Shown here in pieces: positions 27,507-35,416 of a stretch of DNA of 43,765 nt. The position numbers and the translations under genes were made by a program. Where the stretch lies: assembly GCA_004292595.1 (NCBI GenBank), contig RDXM01000134.1:1-43765 (forward strand). Direction: 5' to 3'. Origin of the DNA: Candidatus Kapaibacterium sp. Its GTDB lineage: Bacteria; Bacteroidota; Ignavibacteria; Kapaibacteriales; UBA4661. The notes under the pieces are model-generated. The model made no database searches, had not been told where the DNA came from, and was given only the letters and a program-made list of their open reading frames with translations. The number at the start of each line of letters is the position of its first letter. Positions within the stretch are counted from its first letter, which is position 1.

Positions 27507-28448
27507 TTATTTTTGCTCTTTGACAAGCGTCTTCATTGTTTCGTAATCTACGCCCGTACGACGCAAGAACTCACGATACGAATCGCTGAAGATTTCAACA
27601 TCACCACCAAGAGTAGAAGCGTCTTTGTACGCGCTCATCGCACGGTAGGTCAAGCCATTTTGCTCGTAGAACGAAGCGAGCATCAGTTTGTCGAGTGCGG
27701 TTGGTTGTGCATTTTGCTCATCGCGCAATGTTTTGAGCTGACCATTCAACGAAGCCATTTCTGCTTCATTCACCATGTAAATACAATAGCTTTCTACCGT
27801 TGGAGCATTCGCGCCAACTTGAGTAACGCTCCAGTAATAGCAACGGTCTTTTTCCAAGCCGAGTGCTTTCAAATTCACGCTTACTTGTGTTTCGGTCAGT
27901 TCACGCTTGAAGCGCACGTTTTGGCTGGCATCGGTGATAGTAAAGAGATATTGCGGAGCTTTGTTGCCATCAACCGAACCGCTCCATGTAAAGGTCATTT
28001 CATCGTCAATGGTCTTGGTCGTGCGTGGCGAAATCAAGCGAAGTTTATTCACATTGAGCGACATCTCCACACTCGCGCTTTTGATGTTTTTGCCTTCTTC
28101 TGCGCCTTTGACCGATTGCACAACAAAACCCACCAACTTATCCATGCCGTTGGATTTCGATGAAACTTTACCAAGCAAATCTTTCACCGGAACGATACCT
28201 TCTTGGCGCAATTCCAATGCTTTACCGCTTTTGTGTACCAAGCCCAAATATACTGGTCCTACCATGCGAAGCTGGTCGGTCGAGGTCAAGCCCGCGCCAA
28301 CAGCAACACTCTTCTTTGTGCGCTCAAGCGTAATTGTGCCTTTGCAGGCAATAATTTTGAACACTTCATCGCCTTGCGCAACGGCAAGTGTCGGAATAAT
28401 AAGCAATGCAAGCAGCATTGTAGCCAGAGATTTACGAGCATTTGCCAT
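27507..28448 (-). CDS. Exported FecR-like envelope protein
   Basis: A 313-residue protein with signal peptide (MANARKSLATMLLALLIIPTLAVAQ). Residues about 28-95 resemble a FecR-type beta-domain: an initial strand EVFKIIACKGTITLER, V-G-A-L-D-L-R spacing, and GLVHKSGKALELRQEG. A middle Ig/Fn3-like strand set follows (RLISPRTTKTIDDEMTFTW ... YLFTITDAS ... CYYWSVTQVG, about 130-225). The last 70 residues are helical and TPR-like (LDKLMLASFYEQNGLTYRAMSAYKDAS). The combination suggests a periplasmic assembly or sensing protein; the exact role is unknown. The ATG at 28448 is chosen because GGAG lies 9 nt upstream and it starts the signal peptide; the further TTG is disfavoured. Two 13-nt direct repeats lie upstream at 28613-28646. 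Confidence 0.75.
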   Translation of the reverse strand: MANARKSLATMLLALLIIPTLAVAQGDEVFKIIACKGTITLERTKKSVAVGAGLTSTDQLRMVGPVYLGLVHKSGKALELRQEGIVPVKDLLGKVSSKSNGMDKLVGFVVQSVKGAEEGKNIKSASVEMSLNVNKLRLISPRTTKTIDDEMTFTWSGSVDGNKAPQYLFTITDASQNVRFKRELTETQVSVNLKALGLEKDRCYYWSVTQVGANAPTVESYCIYMVNEAEMASLNGQLKTLRDEQNAQPTALDKLMLASFYEQNGLTYRAMSAYKDASTLGGDVEIFSDSYREFLRRTGVDYETMKTLVKEQK

Positions 28449-28457
28449 AAATGACAA

Positions 28458-28461
28458 CTCC
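28458..28461 (-). promoter_or_regulatory. Shine-Dalgarno fixing the FecR-like start
   Basis: GGAG on the minus strand, 9 nt before the ATG at 28448. It overlaps the alternative upstream TTG reading and therefore supports the shorter protein. Clear Shine-Dalgarno sequences are uncommon in this window. Confidence 0.6.
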
Positions 28462-28612
28462 AAAAAATGATTGTGAAAAGGTAATGTTAAAACAAGGTTG
28501 TGTCGTTGAGGTTGTATCGCTTTTTGTTGGTCGGCACATCTGAAACATATTTTTCTTTATCTTCAGCGTACCTGCTACAAAAATGCAACAAGCAACATAC
28601 AGATACAATAAC

Positions 28613-28646
28613 TTTGGGGCGAAAGGGTGTTTTTTTGGGGCGAAAG
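28613..28646 (-). promoter_or_regulatory. 13-nt direct repeats at 21-bp spacing, possible operator
   Basis: TTTGGGGCGAAAG occurs at 28613-28625 and 28634-28646. The start-to-start distance of 21 bp is two helical turns. It lies in the 235-bp spacer between the TamB-like gene's stop and the FecR-like gene's start (165-198 bp upstream of the latter). An activator or repressor site is possible but not proven. Confidence 0.4.
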
Positions 28647-28683
28647 AACATTGAAGGCATTTTTTGGGATAAAACCTCGTGAA

Positions 28684-31600
28684 TTACCACGAATTTCTCG
28701 CTCCTAATTTCACTTCCCACTCGCGCTGTTGCCGCATAAACACGCTCGAATTCGCTGTTACTGCCGAGCGCGTGATTTGCAGGACGATATTCCGAAACAG
28801 CTCTTGGTCAAGGAACGAGCGAAAAGGAATATCTATCGAAAAGCTCGTGTTGGGCGTGTTTGTGCCGATGTCGTTGCCAATTTGCCACAGCACACCCAAA
28901 TTGCTGATTTCCCCCGTAAACTGCACCCGCGCTTGCTGCAACTCAAGCGGCGACCCCGTGCGCCCGCCCGCAAAGAAAATGTCTGCACTCCGCACCACGC
29001 CTGTTCCCTGAAGCAAATCGGTCAAAAGGCGCGAGGCGAGCGACGAGGAATTTTGCGTAATTGCCTCGCCAACACCGCTTCCAATGGCAAATTCATCCTG
29101 CGTTCTGCCGAAAAGAAGCAGCATAATTGCATCGTTCTGAATTTTCACCGAATCGCCCACACCTGGCGCGTTATCGAGCAAGTAGCTCATTTTGAGGTTT
29201 GGTGATTTCTTCGTTCCCGTAATGCCGAGATTGACCAAATACTCGCTTGTGCCAGAGCGGTCGGGCTGTGTGCGTTGTCCGCGCAAAGCGGCGTTGATGC
29301 TCAGGCGCGGATTGCTCATCACGCCCGTATTGAACGCTACTTTGCCCGATGCGTTGAAAATACGATAATACTTGTAGGTCGAGCCGTCGCGCAATATCAA
29401 ATCGCCGAAAAGCTGGTGTTCATCGGGGCGGTCGGGCGTTTTTATGTAGCGGAGCGGAGTTTCGGGGTTTTCTTGCGCCAAATTTGCCACAAGCTGCTCG
29501 AAAGGTCCCCATTCCATTGTTACCGAAAAATTCCCTTTCAATTTCACATTCAGCGCGTAATCAATTTTCTCCGCAAACGTCAAAGGCGCGTTGGTGAGGA
29601 GGAGATTGGTCATTGGTGTAGTGGTCATGGGAACATTAGGCATAGCAACACTTGGCGCACTCGTGCTATCGCTCGGCGACTGACCAATGACCAATGGCAA
29701 ATGACCAATGGCAAGGGTTTCATGCCCATGCTCGTCGTACTGCTGCAATACTGCCTGTTCGGCGGAAAATTCGGCAAGTTCGGCGGCGGAAAGCTGCTTG
29801 GGAGCGAGGTTTGGTAAGCCCTCTTCGGTTTGCGAAGAGTCGCGCTGCATGAGCAAGGTGTATTCTTGCTGATTGCAGTCGCGGGCAGTAATGGTGCGCC
29901 CTGTGCGGTCTTTGGTAATTGTTTCAAAGCAAAACAAACGGTTCTCCGATTTCACACTGCGAATTTCAGGGAAACTCACCTTTGCCGCCAACACGTTCAC
30001 ATCGCCGCGCAAATACGGCTTTTCCAGCGTTCCGTAGAAATGGAGCGGTTTTTCGCCCGTCGCAATAATCACATCGCCGTACAACTGTGGCTGCGGGATG
30101 CGCGTAGCATTGCCCAGCACAAACAAGCCCTGTTGCGGTATCTGCGCCGTTACGTCGAAGCCCGTAATATCAAAGCTATTCACCGTAATTGTGCCTTTTG
30201 CCGAAGCGCGTCCTTTTTGGTAATCCAACGGGTCGTTGGCGAGTTGAAGCTGCTCCACAGTAACGGTGCGGTTCAGCAGGGTTGCTTTGCCTTCGGCGAA
30301 ATACTTCAAATTTGTCGCTTCAAAAATAAACGACGAGCGAGGAATGACGGCATCTCCGCGATACACGATGCTGTCCTGCGTGGTGCCAGAAATCGTGAAG
30401 TGCGCATCCGCACTGCCTTGCAGATTGGTAATGCCTGGCACAAAAATATCCACCGCGCCCAGCGGAAGCTCGTTCGCGTCGAAGCTAATATCTATGGGCT
30501 TTCCAGAAACAATGCGCTCTTCCACGTCGGTAAAAGCAAGGTTCAAGGGAAATGTTTTCGCCGTAACGCGCAAGGTTTTCAGGCTGTCCAGCGAGATATG
30601 AAGCGGCTTGTCGGAAAGAAGGCGTGGATTCAGCACCTCTGCCGTCCCGCGCACGGTGGAATCGCTGTGCGTGGCTTCGAGTTGGAGCGTTCCCAGAAAT
30701 GTATTGTTGTACAAAACGTTGGACGCATTGAGCAAAATGTTCATGCGCGGCTCGGCAGGAATGCCAGAAAGCGTGATTTGGAGACGCTCCAGCGTTCCTT
30801 TGAGCGGCGCAAGTGTGGGAATGCGATTCTCCTTCGTAAACAAACGGTTAATGTCCTGAAGCGGCATAGATTCAAGAATCAGCTGCGCATTCGAGAAATG
30901 GTCGAACCACACCTGCCCGCTCAAATACGCCGTTTCGCCGCGTGGACGCTTGAGAGCAAGCTGTTCAATAAGCAAACCCTCTTTGTTCAAAATGGAGGTC
31001 ATCTTGCCTTGCGTCGCCCATTCCATATCGTTGCGATAGAGCAGCCATGCGGTGTCCAGCGTGAATTCCGTGTCGCGCCGTCGCATATCCAAAAGAGCTT
31101 TCGTGTAAAAGGCAAGCGTAGAATCGTCTGCCCGTGCGCTACCAACACTGCTGTACAGCCCGCGCACGTCGAAATCAAAGGTCTCGCCCGTGTAGTTCGC
31201 GCTGCCTTTGGCGTGGCGGAAAATGAAGTCATTCACGCGAAAGAGCGAATCCATGCGGACGCTGGCTTTTGCGGCAATCACATTCAGCGAATCACCCGAC
31301 GAAGCGTGATGGAATGTGCCTTGCAGACCAGCATTAGCAATTTCTACGGATGTGCCGTCGTCGGTGTAATAAAATTCGCGGATGTGGGAGGAATCCACCG
31401 TGAAGGTGTAATCTTGCGTTGTACCCCGTATAGAACCGTGCATTTCGCCTTTGCATTGAATTTTCACAAAACCGCTAAAAAGCCGCGAAATTTCAATATC
31501 GCGCGGAAGCAAGGAAAATTCAGCATCAAGCGGCTTTGCAATGGCAGGTTTCTTGATGTAGAGACCTTCGTAGGTCGAGGCAAGGATGGAATCCCGCACC

Positions 31601-33855
31601 AAATGGTACTTTCGGCGCACCGCAAAAATGGTATTATCCACTTCATTGGCAAACGACGACACAAAACTTGGCATTGTAAACGTCCCGCGCACGTGCGCTT
31701 CGGCAAGCTCCGATTGCAAATGAAACTCGCGGTAGAGCGGGTTCTGCGGCGTTGGCAAATGCTCCAACCGCGCTGAAATGCTAAACGGCTCGAAGGCTTT
31801 TTTGGGGGTGCGGAAATCGGTGGCACGTAAGGTGAAAATTCCTTGCAAACTATCAGGATTGAAGCTGCTTCCAAGCACGTTCATCGTAAAAGAAGCATCG
31901 GTATTCGAGCCAGGAAACAGCGTGAGGCGATACAAGTCCAAGTGCGCAGCGCGAGATTCTATGCGGTACGTGGGCTTTTCCATATTTTGCACATTCACCA
32001 AACCACTTAGCCACAAATCGGCATTGCGCGGAATATTTTCATCGGTATCATCATCCAAAACAAAGTCTGCTGGGCGATTCCAGTGCAGATGCGCGTTGTT
32101 CAGCGTGAGAATGCCTGCATCGCGGAGCGTGGCATCCAGCGAAAGCTGGTCAAAGCTGCGCCCTGCAATTTCGGAATTGGATGCTTCCAGTTGCAATGCG
32201 GTGTTTGCGTCCTTCAGCGTCAAACCTTGTCCTTTCAGCGTAATGGTTGCATTCAGCGAACTTTTTAGACTAGGATTATTCGCAATCGCACCAACGTCCA
32301 CGCCGCTTACAGCAATATTCGCTTCGTAGCGGGCAGTATCCCTGCGGGCATCGGAGGGCGCGTGAAATCTCGCATCCAGCGTTGCTGCGCCCGCACCGCT
32401 TTTGAGCGCGAGTTTTGCTTCGAGGTTTTCCATTGTACCCCGCACCGTTCCTTGCTCAATCGCTAGAAAATTTACTCCGCTCAGGTTTGGAATTTTCCCT
32501 TTTGCGATAAGTCCAGGCGCGAAACGGCAGAGGTCGGCGTAGGAGATACGCATTGGATTTATGACCACATCCATTGCTGTTTTTGCCAGTATGTGTGCGG
32601 GCTTGAGCGCGTTTGGTTTGTGCAGACTGTCATTCCACGAAAGCAAATTCCACGCGGTATTGGTAAAATTCCCTTCGAGCGAAAGCAGTGTTTGTGAGGC
32701 TTTAGCGCGGTTTGCGTCTGGCACGGTAGCGAGCGACAAGGTTTTGAGCGTCATGCGCGGGAGCGAGCCGTAGGCATCAAAGCGCAAAGCGAGTTTTCCC
32801 GCAAAATCGTCAAGCGCAGACGTGAAGCGTTGCACGTCGCGGAGGCTGATGGAATCGGCATGGAGAGCGGCTTGCAGGTGTAAGGCATGAATCTGTGCGC
32901 TGTCCAAGCGACGGAAAATGTTGATGTTGTCCGCCACAAGACGCATTCGCACAAGCGATTCACTTGTTTGGCAGCGAAAATACTTGAGTTCTGCGCGGTT
33001 GGTGTCGCACTGCGCAGCAAAGGCAATATTGCGCACACGCAGATTTGATGCGGTCTCGCGGAACGACAAATGATACAGCGAAGCAGTACCTTCTTTGGTG
33101 CGAGGATTGAACATTGCGGCAAGCGAAAGATTCACGCTGTCGAAGTTTGCGCGGGTAGGATTGAAGCGGTGTGCAGGCATTTTTGCCAGACCAGCACGTT
33201 GCAATGCCGATGCAATCTCTGGCGCGAGCAGGAATGCGGGCAAACGGGGAGTTGGCGCAGCAAGCGAGTCGAAAACCCGCACCGAACCTTGTTCTATTGC
33301 AAAGTCGCGGACTTCCACGCGCCAGCGAAAGGGTTTTAGTTTTTTGGTGGAATCGGGCGGCGGGAAAAGATGTGTGAAATTCCACGAGGAATCCATACTG
33401 CGAAGCAAGGTAATACGCGGTTCCACGAGCTTTACGCCGTTCAGCATAATTTTCCGCACGAGCAAAAGCTCCACGTCGTAGTGCAACTGCAATTCTCGCG
33501 CTTGCAAAATGGTGTCGCCCGCCGCAATCATGCGCAAGCCAGAGAGATTGAGGTCGGAGATGAGCGAGCCAGAAAAGTCGTCAAATTCCACTTTTGCTTC
33601 CAAGCGAGCATTCACCGTACTTATCACCGTTTTCACCAGCCATTGCCGAAGCGTGGGAACGCTGATAAACACAGTAACCGTAGCACCGAATACCATCCCA
33701 AGCAGCATCAGTGCTAGCACCGTGCGGCGAAACCAGAAGAAGAATCCGCGCCGTTGCTCGCGCTTCTCTGGCGCGGGCGGCGTTTGCTCGCCAAGCATCT
33801 GCTCGCCGAGTGAGGATTCATCTGGTGTTGGTGGTATGGGGTCTTGTTCGTGCAT
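28684..33855 (-). CDS. tamB: TamB-like translocation/assembly module protein (DUF490)
   Basis: A 1,723-residue envelope-spanning protein of the TamB/AsmA-like class, which bridges the inner and outer membrane and supports outer-membrane protein assembly or lipid transfer. The N-terminus is cytoplasmic and Pro-rich with one transmembrane helix (about 43-67: TVLALMLLGMVFGATVTVFI). It is followed by AsmA-like beta repeats (VEFDDFSGSLISDLNLSGLRM). The long middle is a repetitive beta groove. The last ~400 residues match the TamB C-terminal domain (SNPRLSINAALRG, EYLVNLGITGTKKSPNLKMSYL, LLLFGRTQDEF, VRSADIFFAGGRTGSPLELQQARVQFTGEISNLGVLWQIG, and a terminal REWEVKLGARNSW). A Pro/Thr/Met-rich linker coded near 29600-29720 looks like an in-frame repeat insertion. 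No TamA/Omp85 gene is adjacent. Confidence 0.88.
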   Translation of the reverse strand: MHEQDPIPPTPDESSLGEQMLGEQTPPAPEKREQRRGFFFWFRRTVLALMLLGMVFGATVTVFISVPTLRQWLVKTVISTVNARLEAKVEFDDFSGSLISDLNLSGLRMIAAGDTILQARELQLHYDVELLLVRKIMLNGVKLVEPRITLLRSMDSSWNFTHLFPPPDSTKKLKPFRWRVEVRDFAIEQGSVRVFDSLAAPTPRLPAFLLAPEIASALQRAGLAKMPAHRFNPTRANFDSVNLSLAAMFNPRTKEGTASLYHLSFRETASNLRVRNIAFAAQCDTNRAELKYFRCQTSESLVRMRLVADNINIFRRLDSAQIHALHLQAALHADSISLRDVQRFTSALDDFAGKLALRFDAYGSLPRMTLKTLSLATVPDANRAKASQTLLSLEGNFTNTAWNLLSWNDSLHKPNALKPAHILAKTAMDVVINPMRISYADLCRFAPGLIAKGKIPNLSGVNFLAIEQGTVRGTMENLEAKLALKSGAGAATLDARFHAPSDARRDTARYEANIAVSGVDVGAIANNPSLKSSLNATITLKGQGLTLKDANTALQLEASNSEIAGRSFDQLSLDATLRDAGILTLNNAHLHWNRPADFVLDDDTDENIPRNADLWLSGLVNVQNMEKPTYRIESRAAHLDLYRLTLFPGSNTDASFTMNVLGSSFNPDSLQGIFTLRATDFRTPKKAFEPFSISARLEHLPTPQNPLYREFHLQSELAEAHVRGTFTMPSFVSSFANEVDNTIFAVRRKYHLVRDSILASTYEGLYIKKPAIAKPLDAEFSLLPRDIEISRLFSGFVKIQCKGEMHGSIRGTTQDYTFTVDSSHIREFYYTDDGTSVEIANAGLQGTFHHASSGDSLNVIAAKASVRMDSLFRVNDFIFRHAKGSANYTGETFDFDVRGLYSSVGSARADDSTLAFYTKALLDMRRRDTEFTLDTAWLLYRNDMEWATQGKMTSILNKEGLLIEQLALKRPRGETAYLSGQVWFDHFSNAQLILESMPLQDINRLFTKENRIPTLAPLKGTLERLQITLSGIPAEPRMNILLNASNVLYNNTFLGTLQLEATHSDSTVRGTAEVLNPRLLSDKPLHISLDSLKTLRVTAKTFPLNLAFTDVEERIVSGKPIDISFDANELPLGAVDIFVPGITNLQGSADAHFTISGTTQDSIVYRGDAVIPRSSFIFEATNLKYFAEGKATLLNRTVTVEQLQLANDPLDYQKGRASAKGTITVNSFDITGFDVTAQIPQQGLFVLGNATRIPQPQLYGDVIIATGEKPLHFYGTLEKPYLRGDVNVLAAKVSFPEIRSVKSENRLFCFETITKDRTGRTITARDCNQQEYTLLMQRDSSQTEEGLPNLAPKQLSAAELAEFSAEQAVLQQYDEHGHETLAIGHLPLVIGQSPSDSTSAPSVAMPNVPMTTTPMTNLLLTNAPLTFAEKIDYALNVKLKGNFSVTMEWGPFEQLVANLAQENPETPLRYIKTPDRPDEHQLFGDLILRDGSTYKYYRIFNASGKVAFNTGVMSNPRLSINAALRGQRTQPDRSGTSEYLVNLGITGTKKSPNLKMSYLLDNAPGVGDSVKIQNDAIMLLLFGRTQDEFAIGSGVGEAITQNSSSLASRLLTDLLQGTGVVRSADIFFAGGRTGSPLELQQARVQFTGEISNLGVLWQIGNDIGTNTPNTSFSIDIPFRSFLDQELFRNIVLQITRSAVTANSSVFMRQQREWEVKLGARNSW
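29605..29709. repeat. Inverted and tandem TGACCAATG-type repeats inside the TamB-like gene
   Basis: ATTGGTCATTGGT (29605-29617) is the exact reverse complement of ACCAATGACCAAT (29683-29695). The right arm continues as a tandem TGACCAATGGCAA pair. The segment encodes a low-complexity Pro/Thr/Met/Leu linker in frame. The TGACCAA heptamer pattern resembles short tandem repeats common between genes in cyanobacteria (recalled, not searched). Confidence 0.6.
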
Positions 33856-33945
33856 GAAATGCGGTTTTTTAAAAATTACCGATGTTCCTGTGTTCGTGCG
33901 CCTTAGGAAGGCTCAAAAATTAAATGGATAAACTTCAACAATATT

Positions 33946-34012
33946 TAGTGGCACAGACATTCCTGTCTGTGCGTGTTGGTGCGGGCTTCAGGCGACGACG
34001 TCTGTGCCACTA
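33946..34012 (-). repeat. Dispersed palindromic element R3 (full, short copy, inverted)
   Basis: 67 nt framed by TAGTGGCACAGAC and GTCTGTGCCACTA, a 13-bp perfect terminal inverted repeat. It contains the CAGACATTCCTGTCTG hairpin. The core reads as CGCACCAACACGC on the minus strand, so this copy is inverted relative to R1, R2 and R4. It lies between the Uma2 stop and the TamB-like start. Confidence 0.85.
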
Positions 34013-34044
34013 CTGACTTGAACCACTTATTTTTTTACCATTCC

Positions 34045-34806
34045 TTATGCCAAATCATCGGGGTTTACTCCCAGCGCACGAAGTTTTGCTGCCAACATAT
34101 CAGCTCTGTTTTTCTCTTGCTCTGCCTTGATTTTCTCTTGCTCGGCATTCTTTTTTTCTTGCTCTGCACGTCGTCGTTCCATCTCTGCCTGTTTTTGTGC
34201 GGCTTTCCATGCGCGACGGATTTCTGCTATCGTCTCAAAGCGTGTTCCGTCCTTGCGTGTAACAACGAGTCCGTAGTTTGGACTGTTTTTGGCAGCTTCC
34301 AGCGTAAAGGTTACGCCCACAAGCGGACTGTACCATTCTTCTTGGGTGTAGAGATACTGCAAATGCCCATTTTGTCTATGCCACGCATTAAACTTCTGTT
34401 TTTGCGGGTCGAAGGTGTAGTATTCCTGCACATTGAATTGGTCATAGAATTCCAGTTTATCCATCATTTCCGACGGTGTATTGCCGGGCGAGACAATCTC
34501 TATGACCACCTGTGGCGCGATATTGCCTTCTTTCCATTGCATATACGACGGACGGTCGCCAGGCGGTCTGCCGAAAACGAGCATCACATCTGGTGCGAGG
34601 CGGATACCAGAATTTCCTTCGACGGGATACCAGAATAAGTCTGCCGCACAAAAAACATCGTCACGCCCCGCGAACATTGCATCCATGCCGCTTTTGAGCA
34701 TCGTTATCAGATTGTATTGCGTCGTATTTTCCGCCATGGGCTGTCCGTCGCTTTCGGGATAGATGACCTCGTCCGTTGCGGGGTCAAGGAAGAGTGTAGG
34801 TGTCAT
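34045..34806 (-). CDS. Uma2 family (DUF820) PD-(D/E)XK endonuclease-like protein with coiled-coil tail
   Basis: 253 residues. The core matches the Uma2 fold: APDVMLVFG (D73), VVIEIVSPGN (E103), then MMDKLEFYDQFNVQEYYTFDP (K117), the D/E/K pattern of the PD-(D/E)XK nuclease superfamily. Members are abundant in cyanobacteria and some Bacteroidota; their biological role is unresolved. Residues about 195-240 form a highly charged coiled coil with tandem AEQEK heptads. The ATG at 34806 starts the usual N-terminus; the upstream part of the frame (HTFCTLYYRSFS) is not family-like. It stands alone, with element R3 just downstream and a 610-bp gene-free stretch upstream. Confidence 0.87.
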   Translation of the reverse strand: MTPTLFLDPATDEVIYPESDGQPMAENTTQYNLITMLKSGMDAMFAGRDDVFCAADLFWYPVEGNSGIRLAPDVMLVFGRPPGDRPSYMQWKEGNIAPQVVIEIVSPGNTPSEMMDKLEFYDQFNVQEYYTFDPQKQKFNAWHRQNGHLQYLYTQEEWYSPLVGVTFTLEAAKNSPNYGLVVTRKDGTRFETIAEIRRAWKAAQKQAEMERRRAEQEKKNAEQEKIKAEQEKNRADMLAAKLRALGVNPDDLA

Positions 34807-35220
34807 ACTGAATGAACGATAATAAAGTGTGCAAAAAGTATGCAAAAAATATGCTCAAATTACAAGGATTTATGACGCTTTCCAACGAAAAGAGTTGCAG
34901 CGCATTGGGGAGAAAAATTGCCCTTGTTTGCATTTTTGGCATGGGAATTGAATGTATAGAAAACGGGTACAGAAATTCTTCAGAAAGATGGCAAAAAGCA
35001 TCCGCATTGGGTGGACTTTGCCCGAAAGATTCTCGTTACCAGAGCGCATCAGAGCTTGTGTGTGTGCTTTCGGTAGCGAGCAGGGAAAAGTGTATCTTTT
35101 TCTGAATGTTGTCTTGTTTTGGCGCATTCGTTGGATGCTTGTGGACTTCATTTGGTTGAATAAACGTGTGCAGAACCGAAGGTGTTTGTACTTCTCTGGT
35201 GAGGTGTGTCATTATCCAAG

Positions 35221-35310
35221 TAGTGGCACAGACATTCCTGTCTGTGTTGCTTACCTGAACCCCGCACTAATACTCATAGACTATTCACAGACAAGAGTGT
35301 CTGTGCCACT
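35221..35310 (+). repeat. Dispersed palindromic element R4 (full copy)
   Basis: 90 nt from TAGTGGCACAGAC to GTCTGTGCCACT, with sub-hairpins CAGACATTCCTGTCTG and CAGACAAGAGTGTCTG. The core is CCGCACTAATACTC, a variant of CGCACCAACACTC. It has the same orientation as R1 and R2. Confidence 0.85.
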
Positions 35311-35330
35311 TTTAAAGAAGAAATTTTGTT

Positions 35331-35350
35331 CTGTACTTTTGCAAGTACAG
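35331..35350. promoter_or_regulatory. Inverted repeat upstream of the TPR-LRR gene
   Basis: CTGTACTT and AAGTACAG form an 8-bp perfect inverted repeat around TTGC, 66 bp upstream of the ATG at 35417. It could be an operator half-site pair or an RNA hairpin. Confidence 0.35.
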
Positions 35351-35406
35351 AGAGTCAAAATTATTCTCACAACAGAACTATAATTTTCCCCTTTATTTCA
35401 TTTTTT

Positions 35407-35411
35407 TGGAG
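35407..35411 (+). promoter_or_regulatory. Shine-Dalgarno of the TPR-LRR gene
   Basis: The sequence TTTGGAGACGCT precedes the ATG at 35417; GGAG is about 5-6 nt from the start. It supports the first of the two tandem ATG-type starts. Confidence 0.55.
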
Positions 35412-35416
35412 ACGCT

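Larger units (their letters stand above)
34807..35416. other. Gene-free stretch with one dispersed element and an inverted repeat
   Basis: A 610-bp divergent spacer between the Uma2 gene (minus) and the TPR-LRR gene (plus). It holds element R4 (35221-35310) and an 8-bp inverted repeat (35331-35350). The remaining ~400 bp show no gene: short open frames here run through the palindromic repeat and have no homologous look or start signals. A TATAAT (35380-35385) lies about 32 bp before the downstream ATG but no matching -35 was found. Confidence 0.6.

Noticed and set aside
29830-31776. 648-codon plus-strand frame opposite the TamB-like gene
   Set aside because: It is an Arg/His/Phe-rich antisense shadow of a clear TamB-like frame; no domain, no start signals.
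34952-35383. 143-codon plus-strand frame in the Uma2/TPR-LRR spacer
   Set aside because: It runs straight through dispersed element R4 (GTDIPVCV ... QTRVSVPL is the element translated) and has no ribosome-binding site or homologous look.
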